Of a DNA stretch of 64,000 bases, positions 37,294 to 46,260 are shown one piece after another. Location: assembly GCF_000961795.1 (NCBI RefSeq), contig NZ_LADU01000019.1, positions 17,232-81,231 on the forward strand. Direction: 5' to 3'. The translations under genes and the position numbers were made by a program. Within the stretch, counting starts at the first letter, position 1. Each line of letters starts with the position of its first letter. Origin of the DNA: Hyphomonas sp. BRH_c22. GTDB taxonomy: Bacteria; Pseudomonadota; Alphaproteobacteria; Caulobacterales; Hyphomonadaceae. The notes below the pieces were generated by a model, which worked only from the letters and a program-made list of their open reading frames with translations, was not told the DNA's origin and ran no database searches.

Positions 37294-39168
37294 TTAATCG
37301 CCAATAGATACTACAGGATCAGATACAGAACCCCCATAAAGCATCTCAACCTGATCTCTTCTCAGGTCCAGCGTGCGCCCCTGGTTCATGTAGCCCTTTT
37401 CGGTGATTTCGCCCGCGTCCGCCTGGGGCGCTGTTTCCTGCAGCAGAATCCTGGCGATTCGCGCCGATGGCTTCGGATTGGCCGCATTGTGCTTCTGCAG
37501 GCCCGCCTTCACGGCCGCGATGACTTTCGGATGCCGTGACAATTCGGCCATCGGCAGGGCCTCACCGACAAGGCGCTGGCACCAGGCCTCGTTGAGAAAA
37601 CCGAGCAGGCAGATTTCGTCCCGGTTGAGGCCGCAGACGACCGCATCGGACAAGGCGCCCCCCGTCGCCGCCACCGCCTGCACCCGCACCGTGCCCGCCG
37701 ACACCCAGGTCCCGCTCGCCAGCTTGAATTCCTCGGCAGTGCGCCCGTCGAACGCGAGGCCCTTTTCGGGATGTTCTGGATCGACGAACCGCACTGCATC
37801 GCCCAGCCGGTAATAGCCTTCCTCATCGAACGCCGCAGCGGTCTGCGCCGGATTGCGGTAATAGCCAGGCGTCACGTTCACGCCCTTTACGCGCAGCTCC
37901 AGCTTCCCGGCATTCGGCACCAGTTTGAATGTATTGCCCGGCAGCGGCAGCCCAATCAGGCCCATCACATCATTCGGCCAGTGAACGTTCGAGGCCGTCG
38001 GCGACGTCTCGGTCGCGCCATACCCGGCTGACAGCGAGATCCGCTCGCCGGTCACCCGCACGGCCACCGCCTGGATACGCTCATAGATATCCTGCCCCAT
38101 TGCGGCGCCGCCATAGGCCATGCAGATCAGGCGTTTGAAGAAGGCCTCGGCGAGGGCGTCATCCCGTTCCAGTTCCGTCGCAAGGGCCGCCCAGGCGGCC
38201 GGAACGGTCGTGTGCTGCGTCGTGGAAATTTCCTTCAGGTTCCGGATCATTTCCGGCAGGCGGGCCGGCGTCGGCGCGCCCTGGTCAAGATACAGCGTGC
38301 CGCCCCAGTCCAGCATGTTGTGCAGGATGGAATGCGCGCCATAGGTGTGGCTCCACGGCAGGAAATTGCACATCACCTGCGGCCCGCCGGTGATCTCGTC
38401 GAGGCGCGCCTCGTCCCAGACCGACCGGATCATCTTCGCATTGGACGCCACCATGCCGTGCAGGTTGATCACGGCCTTCGGCTCGCCTGTCGAACCGGAC
38501 GTCAGCATGTATTTCGCCACCGTCTCCGGCGTCAGCGCCGCATAGGCCGCATCGACAGCTTCGGTCGGCTCCCTGGCAAAGCGGCCGATATTGGCGCAGT
38601 CGCAGCCTTTCGGCTCATGCCGGCTGTACAGCACCAGCCGGTTGCCCACGCCCATGCCGTCCAGTCCGCGCTGATACTCGGCGCCATCCTCGACATAGAT
38701 GAATTTCGGCTCGGTCAGCTGGTCGATATATTTCAGGCGCGCGAAGTCCTGGCTCAGCAGCGCATAGGCCGGTGTCACCGGCACGACCGGGCTGCCCGCC
38801 CACATCGCGGCATACATGACCAGCGCATGGTCAATGGCATTCGACGACAGGATCATTACCGGCGCGTCCGGCCCCGCGCCCGCATCGATAAAGCCCTGCG
38901 CCAGCCGCCGCACGCGCTCCAGCCCCTCGGCATAGGTCATCTCCCGCCAGCCTTCGGATGCCGGGTCTTCCGGCACCCGCTCGGCCAGCCAGACGCGGCC
39001 TGGTGCCTCGGCCGCCCACTTCACCAATGGCGCCAGCATGTGCGGCGGGCAGGGCTTCAGGGGATGCCCGTTATTCAGGTAAATTGTCCCGTCTGCGCGG
39101 CGGTCGACGTTCAGCCTGAGCGGAAGATAAGGCACTTCGCGGAACGGGATATGAGCTGTATCGGCCAC
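37294..39168 (-). CDS. Feruloyl-CoA-synthase-like AMP-binding ligase
   Basis: Predicted acyl-CoA synthetase of 624 residues that activates an aromatic or other carboxylate through an acyl-adenylate. The P-loop is YMLTSGSTGEPKAVINLH, the A5 motif is SLSAGYGATETSPT, and EGYYRLGDAVRF is the A7 region. The C-terminal part has EFKLASGTWVSAG and EITEKGYMNQ, typical of feruloyl-CoA synthases, rather than the usual GxxK of fatty-acid ligases; the catalytic Lys would be in TEKGYMNQ. No enoyl-CoA hydratase/aldolase or vanillin dehydrogenase gene is near. Confidence 0.8.
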   Translation of the reverse strand: MADTAHIPFREVPYLPLRLNVDRRADGTIYLNNGHPLKPCPPHMLAPLVKWAAEAPGRVWLAERVPEDPASEGWREMTYAEGLERVRRLAQGFIDAGAGPDAPVMILSSNAIDHALVMYAAMWAGSPVVPVTPAYALLSQDFARLKYIDQLTEPKFIYVEDGAEYQRGLDGMGVGNRLVLYSRHEPKGCDCANIGRFAREPTEAVDAAYAALTPETVAKYMLTSGSTGEPKAVINLHGMVASNAKMIRSVWDEARLDEITGGPQVMCNFLPWSHTYGAHSILHNMLDWGGTLYLDQGAPTPARLPEMIRNLKEISTTQHTTVPAAWAALATELERDDALAEAFFKRLICMAYGGAAMGQDIYERIQAVAVRVTGERISLSAGYGATETSPTASNVHWPNDVMGLIGLPLPGNTFKLVPNAGKLELRVKGVNVTPGYYRNPAQTAAAFDEEGYYRLGDAVRFVDPEHPEKGLAFDGRTAEEFKLASGTWVSAGTVRVQAVAATGGALSDAVVCGLNRDEICLLGFLNEAWCQRLVGEALPMAELSRHPKVIAAVKAGLQKHNAANPKPSARIARILLQETAPQADAGEITEKGYMNQGRTLDLRRDQVEMLYGGSVSDPVVSIGD

Positions 39169-39201
39169 GCGGGGCCCCCCTGTCTTCTTGTTGATGGCGG
39201 C

Positions 39202-39984
39202 TTAAACAAGCCCGCGGGTGGGAATGTGAATCACGTGACCGCAATGTTTGCAATGCACCGCATCACGGTCATGCATCATGAGTCCACACTCCTGGCATTC
39301 ATGTTCCAGCTTGTCGTTGGGCTCGATAATGGCCCGCAGCAGCTGCAGGAACAGGGTGAGGCCCAGCACCATGATCATGATCGACAGGATCCGCCCGCCC
39401 TGTCCGATCATCAGGATGTCGCCATAGCCCGTGGTCGTCAGGCTGGTGACGGTAAAATAGAGCGCGTCGAGATAGGATTCGATGCTCGGATTGGTACCGA
39501 TCTGCGTCGCATAGACAAGCGCCGCCATGATGAAGACAAACACGACGAGGTTCACCACCTTGTCGATCACGCGCTCATGGCGCTGGAAGAAAGGCGTCAG
39601 CACCTTCACCCGGCGCACGAACGTGAAGGCGCGTATGGCGCGAACCGCGCGCAGCACCCGCAGGAAGGCGAAGTTGGAGACGAACAGCGGCGCAAACATG
39701 GTGATCACCACAACCAGGTCGGCAATGTTCACAGGCCGGAAAAAGAAGTTGGTCCGGTGCCGGGCAATATAAAACCGGGCGAGATAGTCCAATGCGATCA
39801 CCGCGCCAATCGCATAATCAAGCCCCACATGCGTGCGCCCCCGCATGCTGAACGGCGCCCACAGGAAATAGGCAATCGTTACGAAATCGAAGATCAGCAT
39901 CGCCCAGCGGAACGTGAAGGGCCATTTCCCATGCCCCTCATACAGCCAGAACAGGCTCCGGTTCAGCCCCTTGCGATGACTCAA
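39202..39984 (-). CDS. Voltage-gated-type K+ channel with C-terminal zinc ribbon
   Basis: Inner-membrane ion channel of 260 residues. Six helices are visible; S4 is FLRVLRAVRAIRAFTFVRRVKV (about 108-128) with regularly spaced arginines. The selectivity filter TTTGYGD is at 183-189 and S6 follows. The C-terminus carries Cys230/233 and Cys245/248, a CxxC-x11-CxxC zinc ribbon not expected in this family. The start overlaps the upstream dihydroorotase-like gene by 4 nt. Confidence 0.85.
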   Translation of the reverse strand: MSHRKGLNRSLFWLYEGHGKWPFTFRWAMLIFDFVTIAYFLWAPFSMRGRTHVGLDYAIGAVIALDYLARFYIARHRTNFFFRPVNIADLVVVITMFAPLFVSNFAFLRVLRAVRAIRAFTFVRRVKVLTPFFQRHERVIDKVVNLVVFVFIMAALVYATQIGTNPSIESYLDALYFTVTSLTTTGYGDILMIGQGGRILSIMIMVLGLTLFLQLLRAIIEPNDKLEHECQECGLMMHDRDAVHCKHCGHVIHIPTRGLV

Positions 39985-41321
39985 TCTTGAGGCTCCAGCG
40001 TCTCGTTGAAGCGCACCGGCTTGCCGCCGCCCTTGGCGACAATCTCGCCGTCGCGCATCACAAAGCCGCCGCGCACTATGGTCGCCACCGGCCAGCCGGT
40101 CGCTTCGAACCCGTCAAACTGGGTCCAGCCGCATTTCGACTTCGACCATTCCGCCGTGATGGTTTCCTTGCGCTTCAGGTCCACGACCGTGAAGTCGGCA
40201 TGATAGCCTTCGGCGATGCGGCCCTTGTCGGCGAGGCCGAACACGCGCTGCGGCCCGGCGCTGGTCAGCTCCACGAAACGCTGCAGGCTCAGCTTGCCGT
40301 CATTCACATGGGTCAGCATCACCGGCACCAGCGTCTGGACACCCGGCATGCCGCTGGGGCTGGCCGGATAGGGAAGCTGCTTTTCCTCAATCGTGTGCGG
40401 CGCATGGTCGGTCGCCAGCACGTCCACGATACCCGCGTTCAAGGCCCGCCACAGCGCCTCGCGGTGGCGCGCTTCGCGGACCGGCGGGTTCTGCTGCGCA
40501 AAGCCCTTGAGGCGCTCGTAGCAATCGGGCGCCGCCAGCGTCAGGTGGTTGGGAAGCACTTCCACGCTGGCCACATCCTTGGCGTCGCGCAGCAATTCCA
40601 TTTCTTCGGCCGTGGAAATGTGCAGCACATGGATACGCTTGCCGCAGGCCCGCGCGATGCGCAGCAGGCGCCGCGTCGACGACACCGCCGCTTCCACGTC
40701 GCGCACCACAATATGGCTCTGCCAGTCGCCCGTCACCGCCAGCTCGCGGCGTTCGGCCAGCCGGTATTCGTCTTCGGAATGGAACGCGGCCCGGCGCTTG
40801 ATCGCACGCAGCACGGCCTCGACGCCTTCATCATCCTGCACCAGAAGGTCACCCGTGGACGCCCCCATGAACACCTTGACACCGCAACAGCCCGGCGTAG
40901 CCTCCATTTCAGCGAGCACGCCGACATTGTGGTGTGTCGCGCCAGCATAGAAGGCATGGTCTATGTCCATGCGCCCCTTGGCGCGGGCCAGCTTGTCGGC
41001 CAGCATTTCGGGGCTGGTTGTCGATGGATTGGTGTTCGGCATCTCGAACACCGCCACCACGCCGCCCAGCGCGGCAGAGCGCGCCCCGGTCTCAAGGTCT
41101 TCCTTCCAGTCCAGCCCCGGCTCGCGGAAATGCACCTGGCTGTCGATCACGCCCGGCAATATGTGCAGCCCGGTGGCGTCATAGGTCTCGCCCGCGCTGG
41201 CGCCTGACAGGTCGCCAATCGCAACGATCCGCTCGCCCCGCACGCCAATATCCGTGCGGGCCTCGCCGCCGGGTGTGACAATGGTGCCGCCACGCAGGAT
41301 CAGGTCAAATGTCTTGCTCAT
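39981..41321 (-). CDS. Dihydroorotase-like amidohydrolase (type I) with an altered metal site
   Basis: 446-residue amidohydrolase of the dihydroorotase/allantoinase group. Ligands found are the carbamylated-Lys position Lys149 (GVKVFMG), His181 (FHSEDEY), His234 (VLHISTAEE) and Asp305 (LATDHAPHT). The first motif reads IDSQVHFREPG, so the usual His of H-x-H is Gln62. It may be a genuine dihydroorotase variant or an enzyme with another cyclic amide substrate. The start at 41321 (MSKTFDLILRGG) is preferred over 41366. Confidence 0.8.
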   Translation of the reverse strand: MSKTFDLILRGGTIVTPGGEARTDIGVRGERIVAIGDLSGASAGETYDATGLHILPGVIDSQVHFREPGLDWKEDLETGARSAALGGVVAVFEMPNTNPSTTSPEMLADKLARAKGRMDIDHAFYAGATHHNVGVLAEMEATPGCCGVKVFMGASTGDLLVQDDEGVEAVLRAIKRRAAFHSEDEYRLAERRELAVTGDWQSHIVVRDVEAAVSSTRRLLRIARACGKRIHVLHISTAEEMELLRDAKDVASVEVLPNHLTLAAPDCYERLKGFAQQNPPVREARHREALWRALNAGIVDVLATDHAPHTIEEKQLPYPASPSGMPGVQTLVPVMLTHVNDGKLSLQRFVELTSAGPQRVFGLADKGRIAEGYHADFTVVDLKRKETITAEWSKSKCGWTQFDGFEATGWPVATIVRGGFVMRDGEIVAKGGGKPVRFNETLEPQD

Positions 41322-41434
41322 GGCCCCCCTTATGCTACTGCGCGCGGCGCCTGTCATCCCGTACAAGTGCAGCGGCGCGCAGGCGCGGCACGAAAGACAC
41401 TGACAAACCCGTCAGCGCCCACTAGGTTGCCCCC

Positions 41435-42244
41435 ATGTCAAAACGCATCATTCCCAACCGATCCATCATCCGCCTGTCCGGCCCGGACATGCTGGCCCTG
41501 CTCGAGCGCACGGTCACGCACTCCGTCGACAACTGGAACACCGGCGAGATGCGTTATGGCGCGCTGCTGACCCCCCAGGGCAAGATTGTCGCCGATTACC
41601 TGGCCATGCTGTCGCTCGACAACATCTATCTCGATGTGCACAGCGGCGCGGCGGATGACCTGGAAAAGCGGCTCAAGCTGTTCCGCCTGCGCTCCGACGT
41701 GGTGATCGAGCGCCTGACGGATGATGTCGTCACCGAAGGCAGCTGGGCCGATGTCCGCTCCGCCCAGCTCCCCCACCGCGCCATATCGCCGAAGGCCGAG
41801 ATCGGCCTCGAAATGCCCCGCGAGGAATGGCACGCCGCCCGAATCGCCGCCGGCGTGCCCGAATGGGGCGCCGATTACCGCGCATCGGAAGTCTTCCCCA
41901 CGGACGTCAACCTCGACGTCATGGGCGGTATCGACTACAAGAAAGGCTGCTTTGTCGGCCAGGAAGTGGCCAGCCGCATGAAGCGCAAGGGCAAGATCCG
42001 CAAGCGCACCCTGCCGGTTCACGGCGAGGGCCTGAAAGTGGGCGCTGACGTGCTGGCAGGTTCCTCCATCGGCACCATTTCCAGCGTGTCAGGCACGCAT
42101 GGCCTGGCGCTCCTGCGCACCGACCGGCTCGTCTCGGCCGAAGCCGCCGGCCACGCATTCACCTGCGGCGGCCGCCCCATCACCATCGACCGTCCGGCCT
42201 GGCTGGACCTCGAACTCATCGCCCTGTCGGCCGCCAATGACTGA
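41435..42244 (+). CDS. ygfZ: YgfZ/GcvT-like folate-binding protein
   Basis: Tetrahydrofolate-binding protein related to the T-protein of glycine cleavage; YgfZ helps Fe-S enzymes such as MiaB. 269 residues with the signature KGCFVGQEVASRMKRKGKIRKR around 170-190, containing the conserved Cys and the K-G-C-F/Y-x-G-Q-E core. Divergent from the dihydroorotase-like gene; overlaps tag by 8 bp. Confidence 0.9.
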   Translation: MSKRIIPNRSIIRLSGPDMLALLERTVTHSVDNWNTGEMRYGALLTPQGKIVADYLAMLSLDNIYLDVHSGAADDLEKRLKLFRLRSDVVIERLTDDVVTEGSWADVRSAQLPHRAISPKAEIGLEMPREEWHAARIAAGVPEWGADYRASEVFPTDVNLDVMGGIDYKKGCFVGQEVASRMKRKGKIRKRTLPVHGEGLKVGADVLAGSSIGTISSVSGTHGLALLRTDRLVSAEAAGHAFTCGGRPITIDRPAWLDLELIALSAAND

Positions 42245-42821
42245 CACCCTCCACTGTGCCTGGGCCCCGCTCGATGACCCCCTCTACCGCGGTTACCATG
42301 ACACGGAATGGGGCGTGCCGGAGCGCGACCCGCGCGCGCTGTGGGAAAAACTCCAGCTCGACGGCATGCAGGCCGGGCTGTCCTGGATCACGATCCTGCG
42401 CAAACGCGACTCCATCCGCGCGGAATTCGACGGCTTCGACCCCGAGCGCCTTGTCCGCTGGACACCGGCCCGCATCGCCAAAGCACTTGAGAATCCGGGC
42501 ATCATCCGCAGTCCGAAAAAGATCGACGCCACGATCGGCAATGCGCGCGCCTTCCTGGACATGGCCGAAGCGGGAGAGGATTTCTCGGACTATTGCTGGA
42601 ACTGGGTGGGCGGCCAGCCCATCGTCAATCGCTGGAAAAGTTTCCGGCAGGCCCCGACATTCACCGACTGGTCGGCCGCCATGTCCAAGGACCTGAAGAA
42701 ACGGGGTTTCAAGTTTGTCGGTCCCACGATTGTCTACGCATGGGCGCAGGCGGTCGGCATGGTGAATGACCATGATGTAACTTGCCCGCGTCATAAAGCT
42801 GTACAGAAGTCCCGATCATGA
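42237..42821 (+). CDS. tag: DNA-3-methyladenine glycosylase I
   Basis: Excises 3-methyladenine from alkylated DNA. 194 residues: CAWAPLDDPLYRGYHDTEWGVP at the N-terminus with the zinc-binding Cys (residue 6), DGMQAGLSWITILRKR with the catalytic Trp/Glu region, and KKRGFKFVGPTIVYAWAQAVGMVNDHDVTCPRH with the later His and Cys ligands. The start ATG at 42237 is 8 nt inside the ygfZ end. No LexA or Ada site was seen upstream. Confidence 0.95.
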   Translation: MTDTLHCAWAPLDDPLYRGYHDTEWGVPERDPRALWEKLQLDGMQAGLSWITILRKRDSIRAEFDGFDPERLVRWTPARIAKALENPGIIRSPKKIDATIGNARAFLDMAEAGEDFSDYCWNWVGGQPIVNRWKSFRQAPTFTDWSAAMSKDLKKRGFKFVGPTIVYAWAQAVGMVNDHDVTCPRHKAVQKSRS

Positions 42822-43126
42822 AACGCCTTGTCATCATTACACTCGCCAGCCTGCCGCTGCTCGCGGCCTGCACCGCCACATCCGGCGCGGACTACCGCAA
42901 GCAGGTCGCCTGGAACCGGTGCGCCAACTCTCCGGGGCCTGACGCCCGCGAGTCCTGCATCACGACACAGATCGCGCTGATGGAAGCCGCCGACCGGGCC
43001 GAAGCCGAGAGCCTCCAGGCCCGGCGGCAGGAGGCCGAGGACCGCCAGGCGCAGGCCGAAGCCCACGGCGTTCCGCCCGAGGCGGCCCGGCAGACAACTG
43101 ATTCCGGCCTGACTTGGCCGAAATGA
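42818..43126 (+). CDS. Small lipoprotein with a charged helical tail
   Basis: 102 residues. Signal peptide with lipobox LLAAC (Cys18), then a Cys-containing segment (NRCANSPGPDARESC) and a Glu/Ala/Arg/Gln-rich helix (about 60-90) likely to form a coiled coil. The start overlaps the tag stop (ATGA). Function unknown. Confidence 0.65.
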   Translation: MKRLVIITLASLPLLAACTATSGADYRKQVAWNRCANSPGPDARESCITTQIALMEAADRAEAESLQARRQEAEDRQAQAEAHGVPPEAARQTTDSGLTWPK

Positions 43127-43163
43127 CCGTCTGCAAGTCATCTCTCGACCCTGAGCCCAACGC

Positions 43164-43173
43164 GGTTTAAACC
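43164..43173. promoter_or_regulatory. Palindrome GGTTTAAACC upstream of the KAS III gene
   Basis: A perfect 10-bp palindrome 62 bp before the start codon. It could be an operator half of a lipid-responsive regulator; no second copy was found. Confidence 0.2.
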
Positions 43174-43235
43174 TAGTACATTGAATTAGCGACCATTCGA
43201 GGCGCAGACCCCGCTGCGCTCACCCTGAGGGCAAG

Positions 43236-44357
43236 ATGAAAACTGCAGTCATATCGGCGACCGGCCTGTGGACGCCACCGCATTCGATTTCCAACGAAGA
43301 ACTCGTCAAAAGCTACAATGCCTGGGCCGACAGCTGGAATGTCGCCTATGCCGCCGAGATCGGGGCGGGCACCGTTGATCCGAAAACCCATTCCTCCGTC
43401 GAGTTCATCGAAAAGGCGTCCGGCATCAAGTCGCGCTTCGTGATCGACAAGGAAGGCATCATCGACCCTGAAACGATGGCCCCGCGGATCGATGAGCGCC
43501 CCAATGACCAGATTTCGGTCATGGCCGAAATGGCCGTTCTGGCAGCGCGCGATGCGCTTGAGCGCGCCGGCCGCAAGCCGGAAGACATTGACGCCGTCAT
43601 CTGCGCTGCGTCGAACATGCAGCGCGCCTATCCGGCCATGGCCGTCGAGATCCAGAACGCGCTCGGATGCGGCGGCTTCGCCTTCGACATGAATGTCGCC
43701 TGCTCGTCGGCCACGTTCGGCATCCAGACGGCGGCAGACTTCATCCGCAGCGGCAGCGCCCGGTCTGTCCTGATGGTCAATCCGGAAATCTGCTCCGGCC
43801 ACCTCAACTTCACCGACCGCGACAGCCACTTCATCTTCGGTGACGTGGCAACGGCTGTTCTGGTCGAGGAAGAAAGCATTGCGCCGGCAGGGCACTGGAA
43901 AATCCTCGGCACGAAACTGAAGACCGAGTTCTCGAACAATATCCGCAACAATTTCGGCTTCCTCAACCGCGCTGCCCCGGAAGGCATCGGCGCGCCCGAC
44001 AAGCTGTTCATGCAGGAAGGCCGAAAGGTGTTCCGCGAAGTGGTGCCGATGGTGGCCAACATGATTGCCGAGCATCTCGGCGAGCTTGGCTTGCAGGGCT
44101 CTGACCTGCGCCGCATGTGGCTGCACCAGGCGAATGCCAACATGAACCGCCTGATCGCGTCAAAGGTCCTCGGGCACGAAGCGACAGAAGATGAAAGCCC
44201 CACCGTGCTCGACACCTATGCCAATACGTCCTCGGCAGGGTCTATCATCGCCTTTCACAAGCATTCAGGCGACTTAAAGCCCGGTGAAAAGGGCCTGATC
44301 TGTTCGTTCGGTGCAGGGTATTCAGCCGGATCGGTCTTCGTCGAAAAGACGGCCTGA
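43236..44357 (+). CDS. 3-oxoacyl-ACP synthase III family protein (FabH-like, long form)
   Basis: Thiolase-fold condensing enzyme of 373 residues, longer than FabH (about 317). The active-site Cys is in NVACSSATFGIQTAAD, the His in LHQANANMNRLI and the Asn in YANTSSAGSIIAF, so the Cys-His-Asn triad is intact. Extra length is near the N-terminus and after residue 200. It could start fatty acid synthesis with an unusual primer or make a specialised product; no neighbouring biosynthetic genes decide this. Confidence 0.85.
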   Translation: MKTAVISATGLWTPPHSISNEELVKSYNAWADSWNVAYAAEIGAGTVDPKTHSSVEFIEKASGIKSRFVIDKEGIIDPETMAPRIDERPNDQISVMAEMAVLAARDALERAGRKPEDIDAVICAASNMQRAYPAMAVEIQNALGCGGFAFDMNVACSSATFGIQTAADFIRSGSARSVLMVNPEICSGHLNFTDRDSHFIFGDVATAVLVEEESIAPAGHWKILGTKLKTEFSNNIRNNFGFLNRAAPEGIGAPDKLFMQEGRKVFREVVPMVANMIAEHLGELGLQGSDLRRMWLHQANANMNRLIASKVLGHEATEDESPTVLDTYANTSSAGSIIAFHKHSGDLKPGEKGLICSFGAGYSAGSVFVEKTA

Positions 44358-44366
44358 GGCGCCAGC

Positions 44367-44516
44367 CTATTCTTCGAGGTCTTCGGCGAACATGTCGCCC
44401 CACAGGGCGCGCCGGCTGGCACGGAAGGCTTCGACGACAACGATGATACAGCCGCCGAGCAATACGCAGAATGGCAGCGTCTGGCCGGAAACGAACTGGG
44501 TCATCATGTCGATCAT
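44367..44516 (-). CDS. 49-residue single-helix membrane protein
   Basis: A short open frame, MIDMMTQFVSGQTLPFCVLL at its start, has one hydrophobic helix (about 14-28) and then a basic segment FRASRRALWG and an acidic C-terminus FAEDLEE. AGGA lies 7 nt before the ATG. It fills the gap between the KAS III gene and the HD gene. Unknown function; topology by the positive-inside rule puts the C-terminus in the cytoplasm. Confidence 0.5.
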   Translation of the reverse strand: MIDMMTQFVSGQTLPFCVLLGGCIIVVVEAFRASRRALWGDMFAEDLEE

Positions 44517-44683
44517 GTCTGGTCCTTGCCCGGCCGGAATTTGAGAAGCGGCCTGCTGCCTGTGATATGCAATGCTTATGCCGCAAAGGACTTAACACCG
44601 CATTTGCCAATCAAGGCAGAAATGGGGTCACTTCGTAACCGGCACGCCTCCGTTTCTTTACCCTTGCTACCAATAGCTTAAAG

Positions 44684-45319
44684 ATGGCCCTGATGAGCAC
44701 TCCCCTGAAGCGTTCTGTTAAACCTCCTCGCGTCTGGCAGCGCATGCTGTCGGGGCGACGGCTCGACCTTGCCCACCCCTCTCCCGTCGATGTCGAGATC
44801 GAGGACATCGCACACGGCCTCGCCCGCGTCGCTCGCTGGAACGGGCAGACCAAAGGCGGCCATGCCTTTTCGGTGGCCGAGCATTCCGTCGTCGTGGAAT
44901 CGCTGTGCCGTCACCTTCAGCCCGGCCTCAATCCGCGCGACTGCCTCACGGCCCTGCTGCATGACAGCCCCGAATACGTTATCGGTGACATGATCTCGCC
45001 CTTCAAGGCTCTGCTCGGCGAAAGCTACAAGTCAATCGAGGCGCGCCTGCAGGAAGCCATCCATATCCGGTTCGAACTGGCACCGGTGACGCCGGTCCGG
45101 CTCAAGAAGCTGATCAAGAAGGCCGACCATATCTCGGCCTGGTTCGAGGCGGTCCAGCTGGCGGGCTTTTCCGAACAGGAATCCAACAAGCTGTTCGGCA
45201 CGCCGCCGGAAGGCATCCGCCTCAAGCTGAAACCGCTCGCCGTGCCCGACGCGCAGGCCGCCTTCCTTGCCCGCTACAGCCAACTCCACAATGAATTTGA
45301 AATGAGCAAACGGCGATGA
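44684..45319 (+). CDS. HD-domain phosphohydrolase (YfbR-like)
   Basis: 211 residues. The HD metal site is formed by EHSVVVESL (His), LLHDSPEYVIGD (His-Asp) and a later Asp in KKADHISAWFE, as in YfbR-type 5'-deoxynucleotidases. The start may be 44684 or the ATG at 44693. The stop overlaps the next gene (ATGA), tying it to a NadQ-like regulator, which hints at nucleotide or NAD metabolism. Confidence 0.8.
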   Translation: MALMSTPLKRSVKPPRVWQRMLSGRRLDLAHPSPVDVEIEDIAHGLARVARWNGQTKGGHAFSVAEHSVVVESLCRHLQPGLNPRDCLTALLHDSPEYVIGDMISPFKALLGESYKSIEARLQEAIHIRFELAPVTPVRLKKLIKKADHISAWFEAVQLAGFSEQESNKLFGTPPEGIRLKLKPLAVPDAQAAFLARYSQLHNEFEMSKRR

Positions 45320-46260
45320 CCTATTCCGTACTGATTGGCCTATCGGCCGTGATGGTCGCCGTGCAGGACGACACGCCGCTGGTGCTCGTGACGCAGCGGG
45401 AAACCGGTGAAGACGCCCTGCCCTTCGGACCGTTCGACCCTGAGCGCCACCGCACGTTCGATCTGTCCCTTCGCGGATGGGTACGCGAACAGACCGGGTT
45501 CGAACTCGGCTATGTCGAACAGCTCTATACGTTCGGTGACAAGGATCGCGAGACACCCGAAGCCACGCTCGCCGACGCCCCGCCATCTGCCCGGGTCATC
45601 TCCGTCGGCTACCTGGCGCTGATGCCGGAAGCGGCACCAACCGGCGACCCGTTCGAAGCCCGCTGGCAGGGCTGGTACCGCTACTTCCCGTGGGAAGACC
45701 ATCGCAACGGCCGCCCCGCCATTATCGACGCCGAGCTCGCCCCCCACCTCTACACATGGGCCGCCGGCAACCAGCAACGGCTCGACCGTGCCCGCATCGC
45801 CTTCGGGCTTGACGGCGCTCGCTGGGTCGAGGAACGGGTGCTGGAACGCTATGAGCTTCTCTACGAGGCCGGGCTTGTGGCGGAATGCACGCGTGACGCC
45901 GACCTCCCCCACCACGACACCCACCTCGGCGCCACCATGGCCTCCGACCACCGCCGCATCCTCGCAACAGCACTCGCCCGCCTGCGCGGAAAGGTGAAAT
46001 ACCGGCCCGTCGTGTTCGAATTGCTGCCCGAGCGTTTCACGCTCTCAGCGCTGCAGCGCACCGTGGAAGCCATTCTCGGCCTGTCACTGCACACGCAGAA
46101 TTTCAGGCGGGCACTGGACAAGACAGACCTTGTCGCCGGCACGGGACGCCTGGAAACCAGTACGGGCGGACGTCCGGCAGAACTCTATGAATTCCGCCGG
46201 GATTATGTCCGCGGCATCGCCGCACCGGGTCTTGCCACACCGCGCAAGACCCAGGACTGA
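45316..46260 (+). CDS. NUDIX-like/winged-helix regulator of the COG4111 (NadQ-like) type
   Basis: 314 residues. The N-terminal half resembles a NUDIX fold without a complete NUDIX box (no GX5EX7REUXEEXGU seen), so it probably binds rather than hydrolyses a nucleotide. The C-terminal half (about 215-300: KYRPVVFELLPERFTLSALQRTVEAI, then TGGRPAELYEFRRDY) matches the winged-helix domain of NrtR-type NAD regulators. Its overall pattern matches COG4111, known from alphaproteobacterial NadQ. No nad genes are next to it, so the regulon is not visible. Confidence 0.65.
   Translation: MTYSVLIGLSAVMVAVQDDTPLVLVTQRETGEDALPFGPFDPERHRTFDLSLRGWVREQTGFELGYVEQLYTFGDKDRETPEATLADAPPSARVISVGYLALMPEAAPTGDPFEARWQGWYRYFPWEDHRNGRPAIIDAELAPHLYTWAAGNQQRLDRARIAFGLDGARWVEERVLERYELLYEAGLVAECTRDADLPHHDTHLGATMASDHRRILATALARLRGKVKYRPVVFELLPERFTLSALQRTVEAILGLSLHTQNFRRALDKTDLVAGTGRLETSTGGRPAELYEFRRDYVRGIAAPGLATPRKTQD

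Noticed and set aside
38212..39990. Long open frame (592 codons) on the plus strand opposite the ligase and K+ channel genes
   Set aside because: Antisense to two well-supported genes; no recognisable domain.
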